From: Strobilurus pachycystidiatus
Taxonomy: Eukaryota > Basidiomycota > Agaricomycetes > Agaricales > Physalacriaceae
Assembly: GCA_019915135.1 (NCBI GenBank)
Contig: JAHLMK010000002.1
Span: 1,798,001-1,862,000 of the forward strand
DNA: 64,000 bases
Direction: 5' to 3'
Below, in pieces: positions 1 to 11,357 of this stretch (position 1 is its first letter; every line of letters begins with the position of its first letter). A program made the translations under genes and the position numbers. The notes beneath the pieces were generated by a model. It was not told the DNA's origin and did no database searches. It worked only from the letters and a program-made list of their open reading frames with translations.

Positions 1-134
1 TCTATAATTTCTGGAGGAAGACTGGCGAACGAAGCAGCCTTGAACCGCTTCAGAGTGTCCATTATCGGATTCTGAGGCTTTTCCATCAGCCTTGGCACAA
101 AGAACTGGGAGTGTACTGGCGGAAGCGCCTTCAT
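1..134 (-). CDS. Partial uncharacterised protein, N-terminus only
   Basis: An ATG at 134 on the minus strand opens a frame that stays open for 44 codons to the left edge. The visible residues include FASLPPEII near the edge. LPPEI is a motif often found at the start of F-box domains, but that is too little to assign a family. The gene would be divergent from the serine palmitoyltransferase subunit, with under 170 bases between the two start codons. It could also be a chance open frame. Confidence 0.3.
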   Translation of the reverse strand, partial: MKALPPVHSQFFVPRLMEKPQNPIMDTLKRFKAASFASLPPEII

Positions 135-296
135 TGAGGATTGGACTATGAATTCATCGTCCAAGGCAGAATAGAACGGCAGGGAGAAGAAGCCGGACAT
201 GATGGTAGGACGCGAAGACGCGAGCGTAACACGCGTGACGCTTTCCATTCTCCGGTCCGGCACCCGGTCCCGCCTACTTTCTCGGTGACGACCAGC

Positions 297-644
297 ATGT
301 CGACCGACTCTATGAGCAAACTGCCGCCCCCAAAGCCTGACCTGAGCTTTGCTCGGCCTCCCAAGTCACCCGTGGCGCTCTACTTTTGGCGGTGGCGCAT
401 CTGGTTCGAGTCGACCTTTGTGCTGTCCATGCTCGAGCCCTGGGAGAAGATCCTGCTCCTCACCATTCTCTTCATCACCATCACCCTCTTCATGACCGGC
501 GTGTTCAACTTCATGCCCCAGCACCTTGAGCGCATGCAGCAGCGGGCGGTGTACTACCTCTGGGGTCAGGAGGGAGACAAGACCAGTGTCTGGCAGTGGG
601 TCAACAGCCAAAGCGCAAAGGTGATCGGCAGGAGGGAGTTGTAG
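297..644 (+). CDS. Small subunit of serine palmitoyltransferase (ssSPT-like)
   Basis: The 115-residue protein carries the signature of the small activating subunits of serine palmitoyltransferase, the ER enzyme that condenses serine and palmitoyl-CoA in the first step of sphingolipid synthesis. About 33 residues from the start is a Trp-rich stretch, then MLEPWEKILL, one hydrophobic segment (ILFITITLFMTGVF) and FMPQH. Animal ssSPT proteins share MLEPWE and FMPQH in the same order around their single membrane span. An upstream in-frame ATG at 141 would add 52 Arg-rich residues. I chose the ATG at 297 because it gives a length close to the family. There is no intron. Confidence 0.85.
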   Translation: MSTDSMSKLPPPKPDLSFARPPKSPVALYFWRWRIWFESTFVLSMLEPWEKILLLTILFITITLFMTGVFNFMPQHLERMQQRAVYYLWGQEGDKTSVWQWVNSQSAKVIGRREL

Positions 645-924
645 GCGCAGTCAGTATGTCTGTTCTCCCATCATCATGATTCTCCGCTGATTATCGCTTA
701 GCTGCCTTGAACTTTAGGGAAATGGATCGTTTGTCTAAACTAATACCTTCGTGCACACCACCTCGTATACCGCCACTTTAATTCGCGATTCTCTTTCGGA
801 AGCTATATCACGACTTGCTTTCAGCCGCATATAGTGCGCTGCAGTTATTTCATGCTGAAATGAGGTGGTACGTGTATTAAAGAAACTAATCTACAGTCCA
901 ATATCCGCAAGAGGAGCGAGGGGT

Positions 925-1502
925 TCAATTGCACATGCCCCCCTCAATGATCGCCCCGCATCGTGTGCACTTTACGTGTCGGTCCAGCAAGCACAATCCC
1001 ACACCCAAGGGGAACCAGACTACCGCAGCAAGTATTCCTGCGCAATGTCAGCCTACACACAGTGCTCGAGTCAAGCTCTAATACTCACCGAGGATGCCGT
1101 ATTTCGTGTGAGGTACGTGTCCGTTCTGCAGACACATCATCTCGGGGTGGTTGGGAGGCAATAGTGAAGCTATTTGCTCCCCCGTAGCGGGGTTGACATA
1201 GCGATAAACGAGTGGCGTTTGGTTGGCAAGCATAGGTTGAGTATGGTAGGACGAGGGCCCATTTCCACTGATCATCGTCGAAGTATACGATGGGGCTGGA
1301 GGGGGCTGGGTCTTGGCATCGACGTCTTTCGCTACATCTTCGACTATTCAAGCAATAAGTTTCACTTCGGACTTTCGCAGATTTGATTACGCACCGGGCG
1401 TTTGTTGTACAAGCTCGTCGTACGCAGGAGGATCGTTAGTGTTGGGTGCCTAAGCGATGTCAACTCTGGAAACGGAGAAAAGATTATGGGGCAGCGTACC
1501 AT
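925..1502 (-). CDS. BRI3-like small membrane protein
   Basis: Four exons (1502-1500, 1449-1395, 1343-1089, 1037-925) join into 141 residues with intact frame. The N-terminus is Pro-rich with a PPAYDEL motif. The middle has YVNPATGEQ and LLPPNHPEM, then HVPHTKYGILGI leads into a hydrophobic segment (AAVVWFPLGVGLCLL) followed by RHVKCTRCGA. A hydrophobic segment followed by a CxxC pair matches the brain protein I3 family of small membrane proteins, whose role in fungi is not established. The first coding exon is the ATG alone. The gene converges on the ssSPT gene and is divergent from PRMT1. Confidence 0.8.
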
Positions 1503-1883
1503 TATGATGGTGGGATGGAAAGATAGTTTGGAGAGGGGAGCTGTCTTCACCGCATTTATACAACAACGATGACGAACTGCGCAGGTGGCTATGCACCGGA
1601 GTGAGAATGTTCCAGATTTGGCAATGACCGACGACTGAGCTCAAGACCCGGCCGAGATTAGTGTACAAGACTTATGTCCGAAAAGTCGCACCCTCAGTTT
1701 AGGAGAACGATGAATTCCTTCTGGATTTTGTGTATGACATGGATAGATATGCGCCACGCTGTGACCGTGATCTTACGTGTGTAACGCCGTCACCGATCGC
1801 AGTGTTTTTGATGAAGCTGTTTTTTCGATTGCCGTTTGCGTCTTACGTTCATCCGCGTTTCCTTCTCCCTTCTCCTCGCCAAC
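1503..1883. promoter_or_regulatory. Divergent intergenic promoter region, BRI3-like / PRMT1
   Basis: These 381 bases separate the start codons of two divergently transcribed genes, so they must hold both promoters and 5' leaders. A pyrimidine-rich tract (ccttctcccttctcctcgcc) lies directly upstream of the PRMT1 start codon. I see no clear TATA box and no convincing coding frame. Confidence 0.4.
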
Positions 1884-3349
<1,466 letters not shown>

Positions 3350-4681
3350 GCGAATATCTTGTATCTCCTTGCTCACGCAATCTTGGCAGGTATTAAACGC
3401 TATCGTCACGCTGCTGTCTGTCTGTAAGAGCTGTTATTGTGTAGATATATACTGTTTGGGGTACGTGGCTGCTGAAATCTACTCGAACACTTTGTATAAA
3501 CGTCGCATGAACTGGTATTATGCACCTAGTGGGGGTGATTGTAATGGAGGAGTGAGGAGCGACACGGCAGCAAGTCTCTCTCAACTCATATCGTCTGAAA
3601 AAGACAGCATCGGATGCATCCCCACGGGTGATATCAAGCCATAGACAAGAAGCTAAGTACGGGGTATTGAGTTCAAGCGCGAGAGGGGTAATTGTCAATA
3701 GGTACTCGTCCGTGGAACAGGTCAAGAGATGGCGCAATTTGGTAATATGCAGCCGCAGGTCATGATTTATGCGCCCAGCGTTTGAGGCTTTCATCGCTGG
3801 ACGCCTCCGCGAGGATGGTACCGTGCCGATTCAAGTGGTGCACAGGGTGCCAGGAATGTGAATGAGTCCAAGGCATGTCAGTCCGAGCTCGAGGTAGATG
3901 TGCGTTCGACTCGCAATTCAGCATGAACAGACGGTCGTTCGACAGGGATTGGCATGGAGAGTCTGCTCAAACTGCTTAGCCAGCGACGCTTCGAAGTTCG
4001 CCCAACTTCTGGCATGAGGGAGACAGTTTGCATGGTTGAGCTTCTCATACCCAGGAATCGTGTGAAGAGGTACTAGAATACCAGTAGACGAAAGGAACGG
4101 CCTGAGTCATTTCCAGAGCTATACGCAGCTTGGGTTCCTGATAAGTCTGTGAAAACACCGTCGATAATTAGGTCCTCAAGGGCTGCGCACAAAGGCCAGG
4201 TTCTGTCAGAGAAATAAATGGGCAGGCCGTCGGGAAAGGTGCCTTTGCAATATTGCCCACGTCGTTCTCTTCGGAGCCGCCGCCATTGAATGGTGGTAGT
4301 AACGGACGGAGTCAGACGTGGCTGGAGTCTTGCGTGGGCAACTGGGGAAGGCTTGGCATGCGGGTTCCGTGAGTTGTCCACTGGCTTTCAATGGGCTACA
4401 CAGAAGGAAGCAAGTTGGGTTGCGTCGCGTCGCGCTGAATTCAATGATTGGGCCGATGTGGCGCGCCTTCATCCGGTCCAGCTCGTACGGCGCGGATCAA
4501 TATCACTGATCGATCCTGCGCAACCGCGGGTGACATTCATCTGGTCCCTGGTGTCCACCTGGGGCGTTGAGTCAAGAGATAGGGACGTCAACAGATAGCA
4601 CGGGGCCGTACTGGGGCCGTCTGCGTATAATTAGGTCTTGGTCAGCGTAATTCTTTTGCGCGTCGTTTCTTCACGCCCATC
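3350..4681. other. Intergenic region, 1.3 kb, no supported gene
   Basis: Short open frames occur on both strands (for example 3393-3794 minus and 4290-4598 plus). Their translations are compositionally random, lack splice-linked extension and match nothing I recognise. I see no repeat or RNA gene. The right part presumably holds the promoter of the ABC transporter. Confidence 0.5.
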
Positions 4682-7600
4682 ATGTACACGGATATTGGGG
4701 CCACCCAAGTGTCAATGGCGGGGCCTGTGCAATGGTTCACCACTGCTACACTTACTCGGTTTGTTATGTTGTCCGGCATTTGTATAATCTATGCTGATCC
4801 TTCCTTCCACCCAGCGGCAGGGATTTCGACACGCTCATCATTCCTTTCAGCGTGGCGGCTCTTTCAGCGTTTTTTCTTCTCATCCAGGGCTTGATGAAGG
4901 CCATCAGCTCTCGCTTCAGAGCCAAGTCTGAAACTGCGTCTCCAACCATCCAACGTCTCAATCATGTAGACTCCCTAGGAGGACGCGTGACATTCTCCTT
5001 GATGGTTTTGAGGTTTCTATGTACCGTGGCCGCTCTCGTTCTCTCGGTGCTGACTATCTCAATGGACCATTCTCACTATGACGAGGAAAGCAGTGGCACG
5101 AAAATTGTCAAGTTTGCAGTAGCTATGACCCTGGTAAATATGTCGCGTATCTTCGCGTTCTTCATGCTAATATGGCCCTAGCTATATTCGTCTGCTCTCT
5201 CACTGGCTGCGTTAGTCGTGCCAGCGCCATGGAGCAGAATCGTGACCCGGCATTACAATTCGGTCCTCTTCGCCACTTTCTGCGTGTACTTCTACCGCGA
5301 CATTTTCCCTCTGATGACGTTCACTCTCGAAATTCAAGACGCTAGTGATGGCAAACTACTTTGGCCGAAAGTAGTGCTGCTTACGCTCCTCGGTGTCATC
5401 TTACCTCTGGGAATCCCACGGGTATACATTCCCGTTGATCCCGAGGTAAGTAATAGGCTACTTCAATCATCGTTGTGCAATCTGACTTCGAAAACGTAGA
5501 ATCCATCCGCAAACCCGGCACCGGAACAGACAGCCTCTATTTTCTCTCTTGCAACGTTTTTCTATCTGGATTCTCTGGTGTTCAAGGCGTACAAGATGCC
5601 CCAGCTTCCAATTGAGGAACTACCTCCTCTGGCTGATTTTGACCATGCTCAGTATCTCAAGAGGAGAGATTTCCCGGTACGCGGTTTTCCACTCGGGCTA
5701 CTACCTACTTCTAAAAACCTATAGCATCTGGATGTCTTCGCTGGTGCTCCCAAAAGGCATTTGTTCTGGGGTCTGCTGCTTGCGCTTCGATGGGAATACT
5801 TGCTACTCGCTGTCATGATCAACCTCAACGTAGTTTTCACCTTCGCAAGCCCGGTCGGTCTGAACAGACTTTTAGCCTACATGGAGACACGTGGCGAAGA
5901 CGCCTTCATACGTCCATTCGTGTGGATTCTGTTCCTCTTTTCTGGCCCCCTGCTGGCCTCCATCGCAATGCAAGCCTATTTGTTCGTCGCTGTACGTACC
6001 CTTTCAGACGGTGCATTGACGTGAATACTGAAAGCGTAGTTCGTAGGTCAAGATCATTGCTCGGTTACAAGCTCTTTTGACCGAATTGGTCTTCGAACAT
6101 TCTCTGCGCATCCGCCTGAAGGCTGCAGCTGCTGAAGGAGAGGGAAGTAAGGCACCCACTGCACCAACGACACCGGACACTGCTTCAATTTCGGGAGCCG
6201 AGTCTACACTGGCTGCATCTACGACCAACGGCGACGAAAGCACAGTTCAACCTAGCAATGCCAGCGTCAATTCGGAATCATCAGCGACTAAAGACGGCCC
6301 AGTGGCCAAGAAGTCTTCCGAGCCGCACAAAGAGTCTGACACAAGCAATCTCGTTGGCAAGATCAATAACCTTGTTTCGACCGATTTAGAGAATATTGTA
6401 GAGGCGCGGGACTTCTTCCTGATCGTGTTCTACGTGCCTGTTCAGATTGCGTTGTGCATCGTCTTCTTGTACACAGTCCTCGGATGGAGGTACTCCTTTC
6501 GTGGTTTGGTCAGTCTGGATTACTGACCAGAGGCCTAGTGCATTTGTCGGACTGGGCGTCTTGATCGGGCTGTTACCGCTTCCCGGACTGATTGCGAAAT
6601 TGACCAACTCGGTGCAGCAGAACCGACTCAAGAGAACCGATGGCAGGGTGCAAAGCGTCACTGAGAGTACGCGTTTTGCTTCGATTCCCTTGATTTGTTC
6701 ATCCATCGCCGTCTAGTTATGAACGTTCTGCGTATGGTCAAGCTCTTCGGCTGGGAAGCAAAGATGGTGGACCGAATCACCTCCAAGCGGGAGGACGAGT
6801 TGGTTTGGATCAAGTATCGTCAGCTGCTTGACCTCCTCAATGGCATCGTGAAGTTCGTCGCCGAATGCGGTTCCTCCTCTGCCCCGTGACTGACTGTCTT
6901 GTAGCTTCATCATCCCAGTCCTCACGATGATTGTGACTTACGCTGTCTAGTAAGTCGTTAATCTGCATCCATGACGCCTTCAAGCTCATCTGACTCTACA
7001 GCGTACGCTCAACGTGAAACTGCGCAGTCTGATGCTGACCACCTTTCCCAGACGCTTGTGATGAAAGGGGAGCTCACAGCATCTATTGTCTTCTCCAGTA
7101 TGGCCGTCTTTGAAATGTTGCGCAACCAGCTCCACGAAATTTTCAACTTCATCACGACATCTATCACAGGAAAAGTCTCCGTCGACCGTATGAACGATTT
7201 CCTCAAGAACGTAGGTCCTTCGCTGCACGAGTGTATTAGAGGATTAAGGGTATCATAGACCGAACTCATCGACGCCTATGCGGGCGGGGAGGCTGGAGAC
7301 CTTTACGTGCCCACAGAAGACGGCGAGGATTCTACAGAAATTGGCTTCCAAAACGCATCGTTTGTCTGGTCCAGCGACGTTGATGGCTCTCTCACACCCT
7401 CCAAGCGGAAGTTTATGTTGAAGATCCCGGAAAAGCTGCTTTTAAAGAAGGGCAGTTTGAACCTTGTCGTTGGGCCCACTGGCTCTGGAAAGACATCTTT
7501 ATTGATGGCGTTACTCGGTCAGTGTCGATCAAAAAAACTTCCAATCATGGGGATGCTTAATGGCCGCAGGGGAAATGCACTTTGTACCACTCGGGAGCAA

Positions 7601-10600
7601 CCCCTGGTATAACCTTCCTCGCAAAAACGGCGTAGCCTACGCAGCACAGGAGTCTTGGGTACAGAACGAGACCATCCGGGTATTGTTGTGCATCAATCGA
7701 TCGTGCGTCAGAGATTGACCTCCTGCTAGACAAATATTCTCTTTGGTTCTCCGTTCGATGAAGAGAGGTATAACAAAGTGATCTATCAATGCGGACTGGA
7801 ACGGGATATCGCGCTTTTCGAAGCTGGTGATCAGACGGAAGTCGGCGAGAAGGGATTGACTCTAAGTGGCGGCCAAAAAGCTCGAGTTACGATGGCCAGG
7901 TATGTCACGGTACTTTCTGTTCTGTCCCACAAAGAACTGAGACTGTGCTGCAGGGCTATCTATTCCAATGCGGAAATCGTTCTCCTCGACGATGTTCTTG
8001 CTGCATTGGAGTAAGTAAATTTGCTATTGGTATGCAAGTTGACGCTGATAGAGGCTGTCGAACAGCGTCCACACGTCAAAGTGGATCGTCGAAAAGTGCC
8101 TCGGCGGTGATCTTCTCACAGGCAGGACCGTTATACTTGTGGTCGGTCATTGATTTCTCATGGCGGGTCCTCACTGTGTCTGATGAGTAAAAAAATTAGA
8201 CACACAACGTCGCTCTAACTCGGCCCGTTGCCGACTTCGTTGTCTCTGTGAAGGATGGTCGTATTGATGCCCAAGGCATCGCTTCGGAGGTCCTCGGGAA
8301 GTCGGATAATCTGAAGGAAGAGGTAGCGAAAGATCAAGTAGCCCTAGAAAAGGCCGATGAGGAGGTCGATGACACTGCTGCCAAAAAGTCTGGCAAGCTC
8401 ATCATGGCGGAGGAGATGGAGGAAGGGCATGTCGGATGGCCTGCTCGTAAGTCTGCTACTTCTGAGAAGTTCATGTCTGTCTAACTACTGACAGTCAAGC
8501 TCTATTTCAACGCTATGGGCGGAGATCACGTCTGGCTGTTCTTCTTGGCAGTGATTGGTGGATATGCCATCACAGAAATGTTCAATGTCTCCCAAACCTG
8601 GTGGATAGGACACTGGGCTTCTCAATACGATCAAGGACGCGACTCTAGTGATATTCCTGTGTTCTAGTGAGTCATATCGTCACACGTGTAGACTCGTTTC
8701 TGACTTGCATTCAGCTACCTCTCCATATACAGTAAGTTGCATGCGCAGCGCTCCTTCCTTCCAAGTCCAACTCCAAGCGCCATCACGCAGGTTCTTTCAC
8801 TGGTGGTGCGGCATTGACATACGCCTTTACCGTGTTGGTTTTTGTGTTGGGATCTTTGCGTGCATCCCGAGTGCTTCACCTACAACTCGTCAAATCTATC
8901 TTGGGCACAACACTTCGGTATGTATGCGTGCGTTCTCCCTTTGCTTGCGGCTGACGTATCATCAGATGGTTGGACACAACCCCGACTTCGAGGGTCATTG
9001 CGAGATGTACGCAAGACATTCGTGGAGGTTGGTCTAATCTTGCATCGTCTGACTCTGGCCGCAAGTAAACACACACCCTCAGTCGACGGTCCGCTCGCGA
9101 TGTGGTTCCAGTACGTTCTGGAAATCACCTTGTCGTTGATCGTCAAGTTCTTCGCCATTGTTATCACGACCCCAGCTTTCTTGGGGCCATCGGCTGTGGT
9201 GGCGATTGCCGGCGGTACCATCGGCCAGATATACATCAAGGCTCAACTGGGCGTCAAGAGACAAATGGCGAATGCAAAGGCACCAGTTCTTGCTCAGTGC
9301 GTTTCTGTCTCTCGCTGTGACATATATTAATGGTCTCCAATCAGCTTCGGAGCCGCGATCGCTGGTTTGAGTAGGCACTTTTTGATGTCGAAGGTCATGT
9401 AAACTGACCGACTCATTAGCATCCGTTCGCGCCTATGGAGCTCAAGAGCACTTCATGAATGAATCTCTGACGCGAATTGATAAGTATACGAGGACTACGA
9501 GGACATTCTATGATCTGAACCGTTGGATCGCAATCCGTATCGATGGTCTCGGAGGTATCTTCGCTGCCTCCTTGGCGACGTACCTGGTGTACTTCAAGAG
9601 TCAGGATGCTGGAGCGACTGGCTTCTCACTGAACATGGCCAGTACGTTTAGTCTTTGATTCTCCGTCGTCGTTAACGCTGCTAAACATGGAATAGTCGGT
9701 TTCAGTGGTTCGATTATCTGGTGGGTCCGAATTTTGAACATGTTCGAAGTACAAGGTATGCTTTCTCCTGAATCATTTGGGAGTTGTCATTAACAGAAGA
9801 CATTACAGGAAACAGGTGACGTCGCCGTCGAACTTGCAGTGACAGTGCATTGAAGCCTCCCCCCAGCCTCGAGCGCATTCAGCAGTATGTCACCATTGAA
9901 CAAGAACCGAAGCCGTCAGCCGAAGGACAGCCACCCGCATATTGGCCTGCAAGCGGCTCTCTGCAAGTAGAAAACTTGTCTGCCAGATATTCGCTTGACG
10001 GACCGAAAGTTCTTCACAACATTTCGTTCAAGATTGAGTCTGGTGAGCGTGTCGGTGTTGGTAAGTCCTTGCTCAAGCCTAAAAGGTTACGACTTATGTG
10101 TTGCTCAGTGGGTCGAACAGGATCCGGAAAGGTGTGTCGAGAGCTTCCCCGTCGAGTCTCTATGTAACTGTTCTAAGAGCTCCTTGACTTTGTCACTGTT
10201 GAGGTGTATATACACCGAAGGCTCTGTGTACTTCGACGGTCTTCCGACATCATCGGTCAACCTCGACGCTCTGCGCACAAGCATCACCATCATCCCGCAG
10301 ATGGTAAACACTAGCCCCATCATACGTCGAGTGCGCCTTTCTGAACTCTTTGCTAGCCGGAACTACTCAGTGGATCCCTGCGTCAAAATTTGGATCCGTT
10401 CGACCAGTACGACGATGCGACACTCAACGACGCATTGCGCGCGGCTGGTCTATTCTCTCTTCAGGACGACACAGAAGAAGGTCGCATCAATCTCGACAGC
10501 ACAATCTCAAGTAGCGGCGGAAACCTGTCCGTTGGACAGCGTCAGATTATCGCACTTGCTAGGGCGATCGTTCGTGGTAGCAAGCTGCTTATCCTGGATG

Positions 10601-10973
10601 AAGGTGACTGGGTCCTGTGTTGACAAGGTGTAATTCTTAAGCATCCACAGCGACGTCGGCCATCGACTACAAAACGGATTCAATCATTCAATCTTCTCTG
10701 CGCCATGAGCTCAAAGGCGACGTCACTCTCATCACCGTTGCCCACAGGTTGCAGACTATAATGGATGCCGACAAAATTGTGAGTATACGCTCACGCTAGT
10801 GCAGCTGCTTTTGACGCGATACTCTCCAGATGGTTCTTGATGCTGGGAACATTGTCGAATTCGACTCCCCAGCCCAATTGCTCCAAAACGAAAAGGGCTT
10901 TTTGAGGTCTCTTGTGGATGAATCGAACGACAGGGCTACACTGTATGCTATGGCCGAAGGAAAGACTGTTTAG
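4682..10973 (+). CDS. ABCC/MRP-type full ABC transporter
   Basis: About 32 exons encode roughly 1,550 residues with the order TMD0, TMD1, NBD1, TMD2, NBD2. The first part (4,682-5,440) is strongly hydrophobic. NBD1 has Walker A GPTGSGKT near 7,472, signature LSGGQ near 7,862, and Walker B VLLDDVLAALD in which Asp replaces the catalytic Glu, as is usual for ABCC NBD1. NBD2 has GRTGSGK, signature LSVGQRQ near 10,525 and LDEATSAID with the Glu kept. A Ser/Thr/Ala-rich cytosolic insertion (6,130-6,340) interrupts TMD1, like insertions in the yeast vacuolar Ybt1 group. Substrates cannot be read from sequence; such proteins export conjugated or organic anions at the vacuolar or plasma membrane. Frame is maintained throughout if a one-base exon at 7002 and a seven-base exon at 9809-9815 are accepted. 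Confidence 0.95.
6950..7051 (+). other. Tandem introns flanking a one-nucleotide exon in the ABC transporter
   Basis: The exon before ends ...GTC TA at 6949 and the exon after begins ACG CTT at 7052. Skipping all 102 bases would create an in-frame TAA. Two ordinary introns fit exactly: 6950-7001 (GTAAGT to CAG, with CTGAC near its end) and 7003-7051 (GTACGC to CCCAG, with CTGAC before a pyrimidine tract). They leave a single C at 7002, which completes a TAC tyrosine codon. The resulting AVYTLVMKGELT matches the expected membrane segment. The alternative is a weak GTCTAG donor at 6945 that drops Val-Tyr. Confidence 0.6.
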
Positions 10974-11357
10974 ATTGCGTCTTTCATCTAGCATATCTAT
11001 GTTCTTGGACCGTATGGTCGAGTTGATCGACCTTCCTTACTTGACAACTTAGCCTCCTGAAGCGCGTATATACTGTGACTTATGAGTATCATGGCACTCA
11101 AATTCTTGAGTATGCAAGTCGCAGTAAAGCTTATGCTTCATGTGTGTCAACCAGAATATTGTCCTTTTCTCGTAAGTAGTGAGCGACGAGGTATGTAGCC
11201 ACTGGTGCCTAAGCTTAAGTCCCGATTGGAGCATATTATTGGCGAAACATATTAAATAATCCGTCGAGTGCGGTCGCCCCGCCACTCTCTTCGCTTCCTC
11301 CCATCAATCACAAATTACATTTGCCCCTCCAAATCGCGTGCGCCCTCCCGCCCGACG
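10974..11357. promoter_or_regulatory. Intergenic region upstream of RNA14
   Basis: This gap of 384 bases lies between two genes on the same strand. It should hold the ABC transporter 3' UTR and the RNA14 promoter. I see no TATA box, repeat or coding frame that I can support. Confidence 0.35.

Noticed and set aside
3895..3940. Possible tRNA B box (gcgttcgactcgc)
   Set aside because: The T-arm-like stem is present, but no A box, anticodon arm or acceptor stem can be folded around it on either strand.
4073..4598. Possible gene upstream of the ABC transporter
   Set aside because: Several short frames on both strands, none with family-like segments or frame-preserving introns.
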